DNA of 64,000 nt from Fasciolopsis buskii. Its lineage: Eukaryota > Platyhelminthes > Trematoda > Plagiorchiida > Fasciolidae. The DNA lies in NCBI GenBank assembly GCA_008360955.1, contig LUCM01006516.1:268014-332013 (forward strand), given 5' to 3'. This document shows, piece by piece, positions 47,871-60,529 of this stretch. A model generated the notes under the pieces. The model was given only the letters and a program-made list of their open reading frames with translations. It made no database searches and had not been told where the DNA came from. Position numbers and translations under genes: made by a program. The first letter of the stretch is position 1, and the number at the start of each line of letters is the position of its first letter.

Positions 47871-49904
47871 ATAAGAAACTCTTTGTAGCTCAGTTACTGT
47901 TGTCTAAAAATACATTTCCCACCCTTCCGTTAGCCTTTATTCTCCATACTTGTGTCCGCTAGGACAGTTGCAAATTTATCCACAGTAAGTGAATGTTCGT
48001 TCTGCTCGACATGTTGGCATCGGTTTAGGTATGTAGAACAGAGGTTTTCTCGTTACACGAATATCCCTTTGTAGGTGCACCCCACTTGCTAAAACGTTCT
48101 TCTTATTCCAGTAGATCATGCTTAAGCATTTACTGGGCCCATACGAAGAATTTTTAAACTCCAGATAAAACAGCAGTTCGCTTTCATCTGTACACGGGAA
48201 ATACTAGTCCTGTATGTATGAAATTTACCTGGGAATAAAGTCATTCATTATAGTGTGCTATTTCTTTTGAAAATAAAGTGGGATTAGACAGCGGGCGGCT
48301 GGGTAGAACTGGTCAAAAATATGCAAGTGCGTATGCAATCCCCTAGTGGGGTAGGTCCAATAATCAGGCTCGCTATGGTTGTCCGATTTGCTGCAACCTC
48401 ATTAGCTGCCCTGTCTGCGTGACCGTGATTGCACTGGACGCATGAACAACAAAATCCCTGCCCCGGCGTAGAAAGTCAGACACGCCTGGTACCCATTGTC
48501 TGAGATAATTTGCTTTGACTGCACGAAAAATTCTGAGCAAAATGCCAGCTGCCCATGACAGATTTTACACAGAAATATAACGGGCAAAATGGTTATTTTC
48601 TGTGCCTGGTGCCAGTTTGTGTTATCAGGATTGTAAGACTGAGGAGGATGGTCAGTAGGAGTGCACCTCAATAATTTTCCACTTTGGAGGTTATGGGAAT
48701 GTGATTTGGAGTCACTCACGAGATCCGCACCTTCACCGTTGGAAATGAAGGGAGTTTCCTGCTGTCGAAGCATCATCTGATCCAATGATCTCTTGGCACA
48801 AGAACCTGGGCGATCAGGCATCTCGCCGTATAGTCCTACAACCTAATAGAAACTTGAATTGGAACGGAATACACAGATCTGGATGTTCGTTTGACTGTTG
48901 GGGTCACTTCTGTCCCATGTTAACTGAACTGAACTGAACTGATCACACGTAACGCCGCAAGTTATGGTTTTTTCGGTACTCTTGCTTTTCGTTATTTCTC
49001 CGGTCGTTGTGCCTTCGGGTGATGTGCGGACAAAGACATTTCATGTTCAGCCCGGTGGAAAGCAGTACGAGGTCTCTATTAAAAGAGTATGTACTCACTG
49101 AAATATACAAATGATGGTTTAGGACGGTATAACGTGTAAATTTGTATATCGTTGTCAAGGTGGAACCAATGAGGTAGGCTCTGAATATTATTTTTTCATT
49201 GTGAATTTCTTTTAGAATTGGAGGATGACTTTTATGAAAATAATCGACGATCATACATACGGATGCAATGTTGAACGGGATGGGTCTGGTGACTCTTATC
49301 TGTTTTTTCAGTCCTTCAAGCTATATGTTACTCCACACCAGCAGCTTCTGACAGGATCTGTCTGGGTAACATTTTGCTTTGTTGTTTATATATTGATAAA
49401 AACAGGGCAACAAAATGCGACCTCTAGAATCGAAAGAATACCATGTTGATAAGAAAAGTTGTTCTGGTATGTCCATTCTTTAAAAGTGATTCGTTCTCAG
49501 TTTCCGATAAATCACCTGATTTTAATTCCGAAATGGCCAAAGTTGAGCTGCAGTTCACCACAAGTGCCCAAAATTCTGAGCTGTGATAGTATTTTGATCG
49601 GATCTTGTATCTATATGTACTTATTTATTTAAATAAATTTATTTTTACTGTGTGAGGGACAACTTTGCTTGCTTACGAATATTGTTATTCACGAAGAAGA
49701 GTGATGGCTTGCGTTTTGCTTCATTCTTATTAAAGCTCAATACCCTGACTGCCACTTTGGTTCGCAAGAAAAACCAACGTCAGGTGCCCGTTAACCTCCC
49801 TCATTATTTCCATGTATCCGGTGTTTACCGAAATACTGATTGTCCGCTGTTAGGTTATGGTATTAAAGAAATTACTCCCCGCTGGCGCGTACGAGTAGCG
49901 CTCG
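47871..49904. other. No gene recognised
   Basis: A 139-codon minus frame (48402-48821) is open but lacks a motif. The (AACTG)4 array at 48922 may be the tail of an unidentified retroposon lying to its left. The rest is unique DNA. Confidence 0.4.
48922..48941 (+). repeat. (AACTG)4 short tandem repeat
   Basis: Four perfect AACTG units. Pentamer arrays like this commonly terminate non-LTR elements in flatworms. A related degraded array on the other strand lies at 62712-62731. Confidence 0.7.
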
Positions 49905-51005
49905 CCAGTTTTGTGTAGACAAAAACCTATTCCTGTTTTGCACGAAATCCCGACAGCGACATTGCGCTCTGGCTGGAGAGTTAACCTGAGTCAGGTGGGC
50001 CATATTGCAGTAAGTTACCGTTGGCGCGGTTCTGACCAGAACTGCAGAGTCGAGTCGGTTCATGAGCTATTTTTATTGCGATTTTCGTTGCAGGTCCAAT
50101 GGTCATCGACGCAGATCACAAACCCGATTGGCCGTCGAATACCGGTGTGATTCGGTTGCTCACACCAGCTATGGACGGAAACTATTAGAACCCCGACGAG
50201 CAACAGTGTAGATAGGCGCTGGGATCAAATCAAGCAGGTGTTGCATTCGGTAGCAAGTCTTGCCTGTGACCCTAAATCCAATGCCTATCAGAGGTTCTGG
50301 GTCTCGCAAGGGTCGCTGAGCCTAATGGAGCAGAAACGTCAGCTCACTGACTGCAAGGAGGCGAGTAAGAAGTGTCAACAGCTGCAGCATCAGTTGATGG
50401 TGAGAATGACCGTGGAAATGGGTAAGTTAAGGTGACCGAAAAAATGAAATTGACATCCGCCTCAGGTAATAATCAAAGACTATTTCGGCGTGCACGGGAC
50501 ACCAGTGGGCGGAGGACTTGTTTAGTGAAGTGGTGTATTATAGAAATGGAGTCCTTCCATAATAGACAACAAAGGTCCGACCGTTGGGCTGTGTACTTCA
50601 GGGATCAGTTTAGCTGGCCGTACACTAGCTTAGTTAACCCGAAATCCGCAGCTGGGAATCCTTGGGAGGGGTTTCTTGACGCCTGAATGGAAGTGAAGGT
50701 AGGATGGAATATTGGACTCCTGAAAATGAGAAGAGCAACCGCTCCTGACAAACTTACCGCAGATCTTTTTAACTTGGGTCGAGAAGCCCTTATAAAAGTA
50801 CTTGCCTCCTTGTTTCGTGGTATTTTGGACGAGGGGCGCACTCCGTTATTGTGGAGTGAGCCACCGATTGTACCCATTTTCAAGAAGGGCACGCGGGATG
50901 ACTGTAACAATTAATTCCGATAGTTACTTAAATATTGGTTGCGTCGTTTGGCACCAATTCACGGGGGAAACATTCGTGAGCAGCAGGTCGGATTTCGTCC
51001 AGGTC

Positions 51006-51319
51006 GAGGTTGCATCGAGTAGATATTCACTCTGGCATTTACTCGAAACGCGCCACACACCGCCGCTCTGCGATCGTTGTCATTCTCAACTTGAAGGGTG
51101 CGTTCGACCTAATGAATCGGACGACACTATTCAGCGTTCTCCACCAGAACGATATGCTAGCGAAGTTTGTCAATTTGTTGCGAGCATTGCACTTGCCTAC
51201 CTATGGTCGCCTGAGGCTATCAGGTGAACTATCAAGTTCATTCGAAACGACTAGCGGTGTTCGACAAGGGTGTCCTGCATCTCCATTCTTCTTCAACTTC
51301 GTCCGGGATGAGGTGATGG
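51006..51319 (+). repeat. Near-identical patch shared with 61451-61766 (inverted)
   Basis: These 314 bp of copy B match 316 bp of copy D in opposite orientation, with one substitution and one 2-bp indel. Sequence on both sides of the patch is much more diverged between the two copies. Confidence 0.85.
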
Positions 51320-51887
51320 AGGGCGCTTTAGGAGGTACAGGCCGAACTGGGAAACGATGAAGCTGTGACGTTGTGTCTGTTCGAATCTGGACCATGCACA
51401 ACGTGCACTAGACAGACTCCCGAGGTCTTTAGCTCAGTTCGACATGTGCCTTACAGGTTTAAAGTGTAGTCCTCTTGCAAGACTGGGCGGCAGTACTGCC
51501 GAACCTGATAGTGGACTGAGAGGGACTTACAAATGTGGACCGTTTTACTTACCTTGATAGCTGCGTATCGAAGGATGCTGGTAGAGGCCAGCACGCGTTC
51601 CAGGATTGGAACGGCATGCGGTGGATCGCAGCCCTTGTTGTTTCCGTCCGATATCTCGCTGAAGTTGAAAGTTACTGTTTGTTGTGCTGCACTGCTGTTA
51701 TCTCCGCTGTATGTCTGCGAAACGTGGGGTTTGCCTGTCGAAGATGGTCGTCGCTTGGGGGTTTTCGGTCACGGACTTTTACGAAGTATCATCAGGATTA
51801 GATTGTGACCGGGTGAGTAATGTGGAATCTGGTACTAGGTTCCGGTTCTGAGAATCTTTTATCTCAGTGTGTGAAGCTTAGTGGGCT

Positions 51888-52900
51888 ATATATATATGAT
51901 GTATACATAATACTTTACTATACTATGCTGCACACTAGTTTGAGGACAAGCATGGTATCAGCGCAACGTATGCAGATGAAACTTCACAGAAAATGGACAA
52001 ACAAGGGGAGAAATTAATAAACCATGACAACCCAACTATTTTTCTGTTTTCACCGCAAGCACTTTGTGATTTTGCGTTGTTTTTGGACTATTTTTAATCG
52101 GGAGGAATCCTATAGATGGGCCATACAGCATTTGCACTATTGGCTTCGGTTCTGAACCATATTTCTTAGCGTCTCCAACCAAAACAGTCCTCACCTCTCG
52201 GGCCCCAACCAGGAAGGCGGTAACAACCAGCCGAGGACGAAGTCAAAACGAAGTTCTTCATGCTTCTACTCCAAGTCATAGTCTGCCCACCACGTCGCCT
52301 CTTCCAGCCTTGCCTATCACGTGCAGAAAGAGCACGGAGAGGTAGAGGATGCACAGGCATACGCAGTACGCGTCCAAGCCACCGAAGGCGACGTAGGTCG
52401 ATTATCTCTGTTAGTGGACGATTGTCCGCACCCAACACTCGAAGACCTACCTCGTCATTGCTCACCCGATGTCCCCACCGGACACGGTGGTGGGAAACAG
52501 AAAGTCGGCGGCCATCCCCAAGCATGGATAGACCAGGTCCCTTAACCGTAAAGCAGGATACTACGAACTGTGCCACTGCACCCACCCTTTGAGGGGAAAC
52601 CGGATGTCGTGCCTGCGCCTCAAGTGTCCCAGGTTCACGACATCTGATTTGGCTTTCGCAGTTTGTTATGAGGCCTCCGCAACACTGCCAGGTGTGATCA
52701 GGCTTCCGAGGTACTTGAGGCTATTAACTACTTCTAACCAGTCACCACAAAGAGTGAGCCACAGGTTCCTTTCAGTCTTGAGGAAGTGCCTTGCATTTTG
52801 AAGGCGCAAAGCATATAACGTACTTAGATATCTCAATCGCCAAGCGGTCTAAGGCGCGTTGAAATGGCCTGTGCATTCTCACTACTTTGTTTGGGCCAGG
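51888..52900 (-). mobile_element. RTE-type retrotransposon, copy C, inserted in copy B
   Basis: A 5-prime truncated element on the minus strand. It begins in the RT after the YADD box with QRALDRLAIEISKY and MCFAPSK-type residues (VICFAPSKCKALPQD, near 52800). NSLKYLGSLITPGS follows near 52725. The well-kept C-terminus spans 52585-52166: HRVSNDEVG, LRRLRWLGRVLRMP, GWKRRRGGQTMTW, RLPGWGPRGED and LETLRNMVQNRSQ. The last 200 bp (to 51888) are its 3-prime UTR, ending in an AT-rich run. It belongs to a different RTE subfamily from copies A, B and D, and it is younger than B because it interrupts B. Confidence 0.82.
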
Positions 52901-53260
52901 TGTCGTATATGGCCAATATTCGCCTGCCATTACTATGCCCCATTGTGCGTTCCCTTGGAGTGAAAGAAGCCATGTGGAGGTCAGCCGATGACGTGGCAAC
53001 GTGGAATGAGAAAGTATACTGCGAACATAGGTAAAGTGGGTGTCCCACGCTTTCTTGATTAGAGTCCGGAAGAACTGTCAACCTACTGGCTGGTGACACT
53101 GAAGGGTGTGGCGGCGGACAGTGGCAATCGTGTTGTCATTCACTGTCGAATCAGAATGATTGAAATAGTGCATTTATACAGTTAGGCTGTCTTCCGTGTT
53201 TTAGCTACCGCGTCTTTTTTTTCACGTCTGTGTAGTTCCAATCCCTGTTTCTTTGCAAAT

Positions 53261-54409
53261 TCGTCCTTTCTACAGCAGCATGCAAATCTAGGAGAAAGAT
53301 AGCAGTCCTTGGCGCTTGCTGTGCCGTTCAAAGCTTCAAGAAGGCCTGCATACCGAGCAGTGGCATGCACCGACAAACTAATAGCCGATGAACTGTACGG
53401 TTTCAGGAGGGAAAAACCCTGTCTCACTACCTGGCTATGCTTTTAGTGGGGCAACTACGGGATTGGATGGGCGAGAAGATGATCCGGAGATTGTCTGGCG
53501 TTATAAACCAATCGGTGGTACTACACAAAAAAGAAGGTATAAGTATATGCATGTTTGCTAATGGTTTACTATTTGCGAATTGGAATCCTGACGAAGGAAT
53601 AAAATAGTGACTGAAGGTGATCAAGAGGGTTAAGCGTGTGAGAGGTCAAAGGTTCGAATCCCAAATCTCCCGGTCACGGCAACTCGCTGTCACCCGACTC
53701 GTTACCACACCTGGTCTAGTGAGGCCTTATGCGGTTCTCTGCCATTGAAGTTCAGGCTCAAAGTTGCCGCCCCTCAATGTGTATTAGGCCCTAGTGGCTA
53801 TGGGATCTGTCCCTTCTACTGTGGTTTTGTTTGAAACACGCCGTAAAAAAGAAAGTGAAAATCTATTCGGAATAACCACACATACTAGTTCTCCCATTCG
53901 TCTCTTGACTTCACCGGCGATCCATCGGAACCAGTGATTCCTCCGTGGGCTTAATACTACTCGGTGACCCAAACCAAAGTAGAGGGTTGACTTACGGGAT
54001 TCTCCAACGAGCTTTTGACCAAATTACGACATGGTGTTAACGTGACTCACCCGAGACCGGTGACTGACTGCTCAGTTTATGCACCCTTCGGATGAAGTCA
54101 AACATCGTAGGTGCACAATGCACCTCTTCGCCACAGATGTCGGTGAGCACAGCCGTGTGCTTCGTACGCCTCTAGCGGTTCGTTTGAAACCAAGGTTTAG
54201 CTCCCTCCTCTAGGCTGATCACGAATTATCAGTCACCTCGGCGGAAGGTTCTGGACATTAGCCTTCGTCTTCGCGACTTAGTGGGAACACATGGACTAGG
54301 AATTCCTCAGCAGAGGCTCTTTGAGACGCACGTCATTTGGGTGCTTTTTGAGTAGCAAACTCGGAGCTTGAGAAAACCACTTCCGACCATGCTGAGTCAT
54401 TTGGAGGTG
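53261..54409. other. No gene recognised; one tRNA-type B box
   Basis: The only signal is the B box at 53651. The remainder may include an old SINE and LINE debris upstream of the relic at 54410. Confidence 0.4.
53651..53661 (+). promoter_or_regulatory. tRNA-type B box (possible SINE promoter)
   Basis: GGTTCGAATCC matches the RNA polymerase III B-box consensus exactly. No acceptor stem or convincing A box can be built around it, so it is not a tRNA gene. It may mark a tRNA-derived SINE running rightwards from about 53620 to 53830. An 11-base match can also arise by chance. Confidence 0.35.
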
Positions 54410-55150
54410 GAATGAGTGTGGCTATTGGATTCATGAAGTGGCTGAAAGCATATCTCTGCGATCGCCTTTTGTGCGTCAAGGTAGAAGAGTTCCTCAAGGC
54501 TTGGTGCTGGGAACATTGCTGTTCTTGGTGTATGTTAACGACCTACCGACGACAATCGAGTTCCCGAGCTTCATGTTTACTGACGGTGCCAATGTTTTAA
54601 AGGTGCCCGGTTAATCTCAGATCCGAGAAGACTTATTTGTAATATACTGAGGAATAATTGCATGTGACTTACCACTAAATATGGCTAAATGCTCACATCT
54701 AACTGAAGGGCACAATTGGTGCACGTGCTCTAGACTCAGCCAAACCTAATTTCATTACTGGAAAAGCGCAAATCAGGCACCTGGGGTTTGTCGCGCCAGC
54801 TTACTTCAAGCCATCGGTGCAGTGACTGCAGGCGGCAAACGGGGGCCCTATATCAACTACACAAAACGGTAAAGTCGAGCGGCCCAAGGGTCCTGTTTTC
54901 CCTAAATAAGCCTCTCTTGTGCCCACATCTAGAATGTGCACCGAAGCTTGAGCTCATCAACTTGTTAGAGATACCGATACACTGGAAAAGACACTAATAG
55001 TTTACTAGGACTATCGCTGACCTTAGGAGCCTTGGATGCCGTACCAAGTTGTCAGCATTGAGGATGTTTTCATTGAGGCGCAGACGGGCAAGAGTTGACT
55101 TGAAACGATGACGAAGTTATGTGGGCTGTCAACCACGACCAGTACTCTTT
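54410..55150 (+). pseudogene. CR1-like LINE reverse transcriptase relic
   Basis: Across three phases, the plus strand gives LKAYLCDRLLCVKVEEF (family WIxxFLxxRxxxVxVxG) near 54440. PQGSVLGP-like LGTLLFLVYVNDLP comes next at about 54505-54550, then FTDGANVLKVPG (family FADDxKL) at about 54575. The block ALYQLHKTVKSSGPRVLFSL (about 54848-54908) and PHLECAP (family PHLEYCxxxW) follow. LRRRRARVDLKR is near 55080. The catalytic FADD is mutated and the stops are numerous. This is the same broad group as the relic at 26-28 kb but a different lineage. Confidence 0.75.
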
Positions 55151-55294
55151 TCTAGCTTGATAGTTCTATCCTTCGAGAGCACAATATGAAGCACCCTCAT
55201 CACCGTTCGGCATTAACCATCAGGGCAAGCCCCGTTGACCACTGAATTTTCCCAGAGTTGCATGTTTCTATAAAAAGATTGTGCATTGAAGTTG

Positions 55295-55575
55295 AGCAGG
55301 GAGTGGACCTACACAGACGGAAGAAGAATGCCATAGTAAGTAACTCACGGAACACGGTCTAACTGTATAAGCGCACTTTTTCTATCATTCTGGTTCGATA
55401 GAAGGTGACAGCAGGATTGCCACTGTTCGCGATTTGCTGCCACATTCGTTAGGGTCTCCCGCCAGTTGGCTGACGGGTCTTTCGGACTCCACCTACAAAA
55501 ACGTGTGACACTTTACCTATGTTCGCAGTACATTGTCTCATTCCACGTTGTCACGTCATCTGCTGCAATCTGAAG
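55295..55575 (-). mobile_element. RTE copy E: 3-prime end only
   Basis: On the minus strand this matches the last coding codons and 3-prime UTR of copies A, B and D. ANREQWQSC corresponds to the NRxQWRSC end of the polyprotein. CCAGAATGATAGAAAA follows, and GTAGGTCCACTCCCTG closes the UTR. It is a strongly 5-prime truncated insertion of about 280 bp. Confidence 0.78.
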
Positions 55576-55778
55576 CTAATCAAACTGAGGGTTTGTAAAG
55601 CTATACTCGATTGGAATTAGCTCCCTGCGTAAATATTGGAAACCAAGACAGTTCCAGTCCTCAAAAAGCTATACTTTGCGTAGCCGCATGTTTATCGGGA
55701 TTGCCCGTAGGTCTTTGATGAGCAACTGGTTATATTTTCCTTCATAATATCTCTTCATTCAATTCCCATGCGTTTAAG

Positions 55779-55917
55779 CCTCCAAGAGTTACGGGCAGGT
55801 GTCTTGACTTTCATGTTGACTGAACCTGCTGCCTACAAGCCTGTACGCTATCGGAATGTCGTTTTTTACTCGGACAGCGGTCCCAATATCTGTGTAATTT
55901 ATTCCAGCTACGAAAAG
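55779..55917 (+). CDS. Candidate internal exon of an unknown protein
   Basis: This 139-bp stretch is open and protein-like (LRAGVLTFMLTEPAAYKPV, then YRNVVFYSDSGPNICVIYSS). It is preceded by a long pyrimidine-rich acceptor (TTCATTCAATTCCC...TTTAAG) and followed by a donor (CGAAAAG|GTAGAA). It lies between an RTE fragment and unique DNA. The frame continues open to 56001 with a charged, low-complexity tail, so a plain ORF reading is also possible. I do not recognise the family. Confidence 0.35.
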
Positions 55918-58900
55918 GTAGAAAACCGAGAAGAAAAACAAGAGGATTCCGAAATGTCAAAACACTGTGAGATCCTGAGACTCTCGTGTGAAATCAACTA
56001 AACTAACACTGGCACCGGCCACCGGGCCTTTGATCGAATGTGATCCGAGATAATGTCACATAAATTTTGACAGTCGAAGGTAACTGACCGTTATTGGTCC
56101 TAAGTTTTTCCAACGCTGAATTCTGCTTTGCATGATTCGTTTGCACTATCACCTGTGATGTTAGGCGATGCTTCGCCTCATTCTTGTAAGTCTTCATTTC
56201 GTTTTAAAACGTTTTCTGCCAATTCACAAAGTTTACCTCAGTTTGTTTTATTAGGATAAACACTACACAACTCAGCTAAATCTGTGGGACGTCTTAACGG
56301 ATAAATCCACAGGATATATATATATATATGATTATAGGTGTGATCCCATTGTTAACGTAACGTAATAGGAGATCACCTAATGGGCAGATAAACGAAGTAA
56401 GTTTTCGCTTAGATTAGGCGCGATGGGTTTCCACTGTAAACCAGTGATAGTATCGGTGTTAATCCGTTTCCTCTGCGGTCTTCAACAGTATTTTCCAGTA
56501 TGTTTAAGGTTCTACTCGGGGAGCTCGAATAACTGAATATACCTAGATCTGTCGGTTCTCTGTGGTTTGGGCAGTTTATCGCAGTTCTTCAAACCTGTTC
56601 ACTTATTATAGACAACAAATTACACAATCGTCCCGAAGACACGATCCCTTCATCCCAGCTCGTAGTGAGCATAATGAAGTGCCGATGGGGACGAGACGTT
56701 CACTCAGCTCAAGTTTGCATAGGGCTGGTAAAATCTGCTAGTCTCATCGCCCATGGGAAATTCCCGCTAGATGTTTCAACTTATCCGAGCTTTCCATATT
56801 TTCTTCCATAAAACAGATGTATTCACGATCTCAGAAGGCAGTGGTGTGTTTCGAGTGGGACTGATTGGAGTCTGCCCCATAATGATAAGGTGACTGCGGA
56901 ACTCTGTCTTCGCGGACCAAAGTGAGCACTTCCACAGCTATTGTAACCGAAGGAATTTAGCGCGCTCTCGATGCGCACCCAATATGACAGCACGGTAGTC
57001 GAATGAATTCAAATAAAATGTCGTTAACAAGTAATGTGACTACTTAGGTGGTATCCTTGTATTATAAGAAGTGGCTAGTTCTTTTTTGAGTGTGCCTTCG
57101 GATTTCAGACAGTTTTGCATGGCCTAGTGGGTAATTGAAGTCGCTAAACGTTGACTGGTATGGTCGACAGTTGGTTACACTTCCGAACCATCTGTGGTCT
57201 GTCGTTATATGACCAAACGGTTGCCATTTTTGCATCCCAGGGGTGGGCGCCAATTGAATTCCGGAAGTTAGTACTGGCGAGCAACAGACAGTAGAGTTTT
57301 ATTCTTAAAGTGGCTAGTGTAGAGAAAACGCTGGGATTAAATCATTCTAGCTAATGATATCCTTGAGACGTAGCGATAGCATGCCTATAAGCTTTTGGTA
57401 GAAGAAATCTTTGATTTCACCTGGAGTATGGTCTGTATAAACATGTTGACCGAACAAGTATAGTGCGCTTGATATGGTCATCTATATGATAACTTCGTAA
57501 CCCAATTTTGCATCCCGACTGCTAGCTTACATTCACTCGAGTAAACTGGGTTTACCTGTAGCTCTAAAAGCTACTTCAATACAGATGAGAAACAATCCGG
57601 CAGCTTCTAAAACGTAAGCTTCTTTTGAGTTTTGATGGAGACCATTCGGTAGAAAACATTCATCTTCTAGACGAGACTGTTAGGGGCGCCAAAATTCGGT
57701 CAAGACAACTTCAAAATTAAGAGCTATAACTGATGTATAGGAGCAATTGCGACAATTTCAAGAGCAGTGTATCCACACCTTGTTGATTCTGACCACTCCG
57801 TGGACGTGACGAATACCATATACCGTAGCATATGGGGTGAGTTGTTAAATGTTGCGTCCTGAAAATATCTGGAACGTCATGTTTTCATCTGCATAACCTG
57901 CTTCCGCGTGCTAGGAAACAATTCTTTTCAGATGCTTGAAATCCCATCTGCGTTTCATCTCAACACGGTTGGAAGCCTCTGAACATCTGGAACATTGGTT
58001 CGTTCCACACAAATTCATACATTCAGAGTCAAACTTACCGTTGCAAATAAAAACTGCCATCTCCATGTTCTATCGTTAGTCATTTGTTGTTCTACTTTGG
58101 CATGAGTAAGACTAACTGGAAAGGAGCATGGCCTTGTTTTCACTGTTTAGGATTTAGGATTTAAAGCAACTCAATATGATCGGAGGAGCGGCTCAATGTG
58201 GAGTTTGCTAATCATAGCTGAATAAGCGTTTCACTAGACACTTACCACTTATCGAGATTTCTATTGCGTTTACTGAATGTGCTTTTGCTGACGTATCGTA
58301 ATGTTCTTAAACATGAAAGCTAGATTCAACTTCTCCGTGTTTGGTACTCAACGGCGTAAGTGGGTGATTGTTTGATTGAATCTAATGGTTCCAACTGGTT
58401 GGTTACTCTTTGAGCATGAAAATAACTTTGTCAGTAGCCGAAGAACATGGTAGCTTACCACTGGTGATCTTACACGTGGCACTTGTGGTAAAATACGACA
58501 GGTTGTCTTTCCTCGGCGTTAGAACAAGCTTGAGGCCATACAAAAGTGTCAGGCAGTCGGCCCGCCAAAATCACGTTATGTCAGTATCTGCATCTCTTCG
58601 ACTTAATTCATATCCGTTATAAGTGTAAAATTGTTCAATCACTTCTGTTCAAAGGCAGCTGTATGTATAAGTCGCCTCAGTTCAGCTTAAACTTCGAGAA
58701 CCAATAATATTGCACTAACGTTTTTCGATTTTGGTTGCTATTCCGGAGAATGAACTCCCTCGAATGAAGAAGGGAGGGAGTGTTTCGAATGCCATTACCC
58801 CTCCAACTGCGGTGTTTGATCGTATTATCTGAAATTTCGATCATCGTGTGGAAGGATCCTTTCACCACAACCGTAAAACCTAGCTTATCTTACTGAGTCA

Positions 58901-59039
58901 GTTTACTGCTTAAAATGAGTTGAAATGTCAACTGAGCTCTTTCATTAAGAGACAGTTGCTTATTACACTTGTCACTGACCTTAACCAGATTCGGGAAATT
59001 TCACAATCCCTTAAGCCCTGACTTCGTAGACGGGGCTGC
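55918..59039. other. No gene recognised
   Basis: Unique AT-rich DNA. It contains an (AT)8 run at 56314-56329 and a few frames of 60-70 codons without motifs. No retroelement signal is visible. Confidence 0.45.
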
Positions 59040-60505
59040 TCTTATGCGACTTTTTATTGCACAAAGTGATTAACAGTTGCAGAGATGAACCCCATAATCG
59101 AAGGGTTCACTGTAAAGGGTAATGCATGTGGGAAACATTCAAGTAAAATTCGCCAGCAGTACTGTACATTGTCAGGAAGACGGAAAAAGGAAAAGCGTTC
59201 CCAGGCTCTGCAGTCCAGGGAACAAAGAAAGGCTGAAATAAAGAAGTTCGACATCTAGGGAAGTAAATCTGATAAGGATGACTGAATGCGAGAACAAAAG
59301 TCCTGAGAAGGGGAACTGTCGGGTCGAGTCCTGAAGAACATAAATCAAATTAGTAGCGACGGTGAAGCAACCGATTGGCGATAAGCAAGTGACTGCAGAT
59401 TCTGGGCCAAGAAGAGATAATCGATCAACCCGACGGCTTTTTCTTGAATCCAATCAAAAAAAAGAGGAGGGGCAGACGAAGCTCCGCCACACACGGCCGT
59501 AGTACTCAAGTGTCGCGCGGGTTTGAGCTTTGCGTTAAAAAAGGTGGGCGGGTGTAAAAAAACGTCTTGCGCGCAATGCAAGAAGTAGGCGTTAACGCAA
59601 AAGGCGACCAATAAAGATGAGAAGTAATAGACAAGCCTAACAGTGAGATCGATTCAATAGTATGAAAACAGTTTAAGTCAAAATTTAACTGGGGAGAGCA
59701 AGGGAGGGGGTTAAGTGAAGCAGGAAGAATACAAGTCTTGGAAAGATTGAAACAGACATGGTTGTGAGGGCCCCAGGCAGGGACTCCTCTGGGATTTAAA
59801 GCAAGTGATCCACAGAGAACATTACAATTCTGAGCAATGTTGGTAGTGGATTGGTGAGTAGTAGACTAGGATCAATAATAAGTGGCGTAAAGGTGGTAGC
59901 CAGTGTGGGACCTTAGGTAATACCAGAATTTTCAAGGAATACCAGAATTCACGAGGAACGGCTGAAACAGAATCTCATCGACTGGGACGGAGATAACCAG
60001 CTTGCTATGGAAACGATATCCGTGATATAAAATCCGGATGGAACCCGAGTGAAGACAGTTTTGACAGCAGACATTCGTCTCAAACTCCGTCAGTACTTTA
60101 GAAATGTTCGTGTTTTTCGAGTATAGCCGATCAGCAGTGTAAGAAGCCAGATTGTAGGCCCATTCTGAAGAAATGCAAGCGGAATCCGTATTAACTGACA
60201 CTTAGGAAACCTTTGTGTTCTAAGGGGTAACGATTTCAAAAACTCCTGAATGTACTAGGGCAACAGTAATGGGACGATAGTTGTTGGGGTCAGAAGGGTC
60301 TTCATGTTTCGCGACGACAAAAACAAGTGCAGTCTTCCATGGAGCTGGGGAAATTCTGTTGAAATAGGAACAAAAGAGACGGCGCAGTATAGGGGATAAC
60401 CCTGAAGCATTCATTTAAGACGATGGGTGGAATGCCGTCTTGGCCGGAAGTTTTGGAGACATTCAGACTAGAAGCAACTCAACACCTCTTCTTGTCCGTT
60501 ATGGC
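59040..60505 (-). pseudogene. LINE reverse transcriptase relic (jockey-like group)
   Basis: Read on the minus strand, the order is: TSGQDGIPPIVL near 60450; FNRISPAPWKTALVFVVAKH with DPSDPNNYRPITVAL (60360-60270); a decayed motif A region; LLSKLSSLGFHPDFIS near 60060; and VNSGIP near 59935 (start of the xxGxPQGSVLSP box). The late region follows, with NLNCFHTIESISLLGLSITS near 59650, GGASSAPP-FDWIQEKAVGLID (about 59495-59425), SLAYRQSVASPSLL (about 59370) and a SVFLTMYS-type C-terminus near 59170. It differs from both the CR1-like and the RTE groups in this window. Multiple frameshifts; no active-site YADD is legible. Its 5-prime side is replaced by RTE copy D. Confidence 0.72.
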
Positions 60506-60529
60506 GAGAAAAAAGTGCCTCTGCACGCA

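Larger units (their letters stand above)
49905..53260 (+). mobile_element. RTE-type retrotransposon, copy B, split by copy C
   Basis: The 5-prime truncated copy starts within the endonuclease: VGHIAVSYRW near 50005 matches the family QIDHIAISYRW. The linker is at 50270-50690, and LLWSEPPIVPIFKKGTRDD is near 50855. RT motif A (LKGAFDLMN) and TSGVRQGCPASPFFFNF lie at 51010-51345. The YADD box is lost: the sequence jumps from the ALGG block to CLFES. The C-terminal region, DISLKLKVTV then VCETWGLPVEDGRRLGVFGH, runs to about 51800. Alignment to copy D breaks at 51887 and resumes at 52901, and the 3-prime UTR follows to about 53260. Many frameshifts; inactive. Confidence 0.85.

Noticed and set aside
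44700..48430. Similarity of CCCTAnnGGGGTnGGTCCAA at about 44790 and 48340
   Set aside because: Only about 20 bp agree and the flanks do not align, so I could not call it a repeat family.
53600..53680. tRNA gene suggested by an exact B box
   Set aside because: No cloverleaf can be drawn: no pairing acceptor stem and no convincing A box. At most it is a SINE head.
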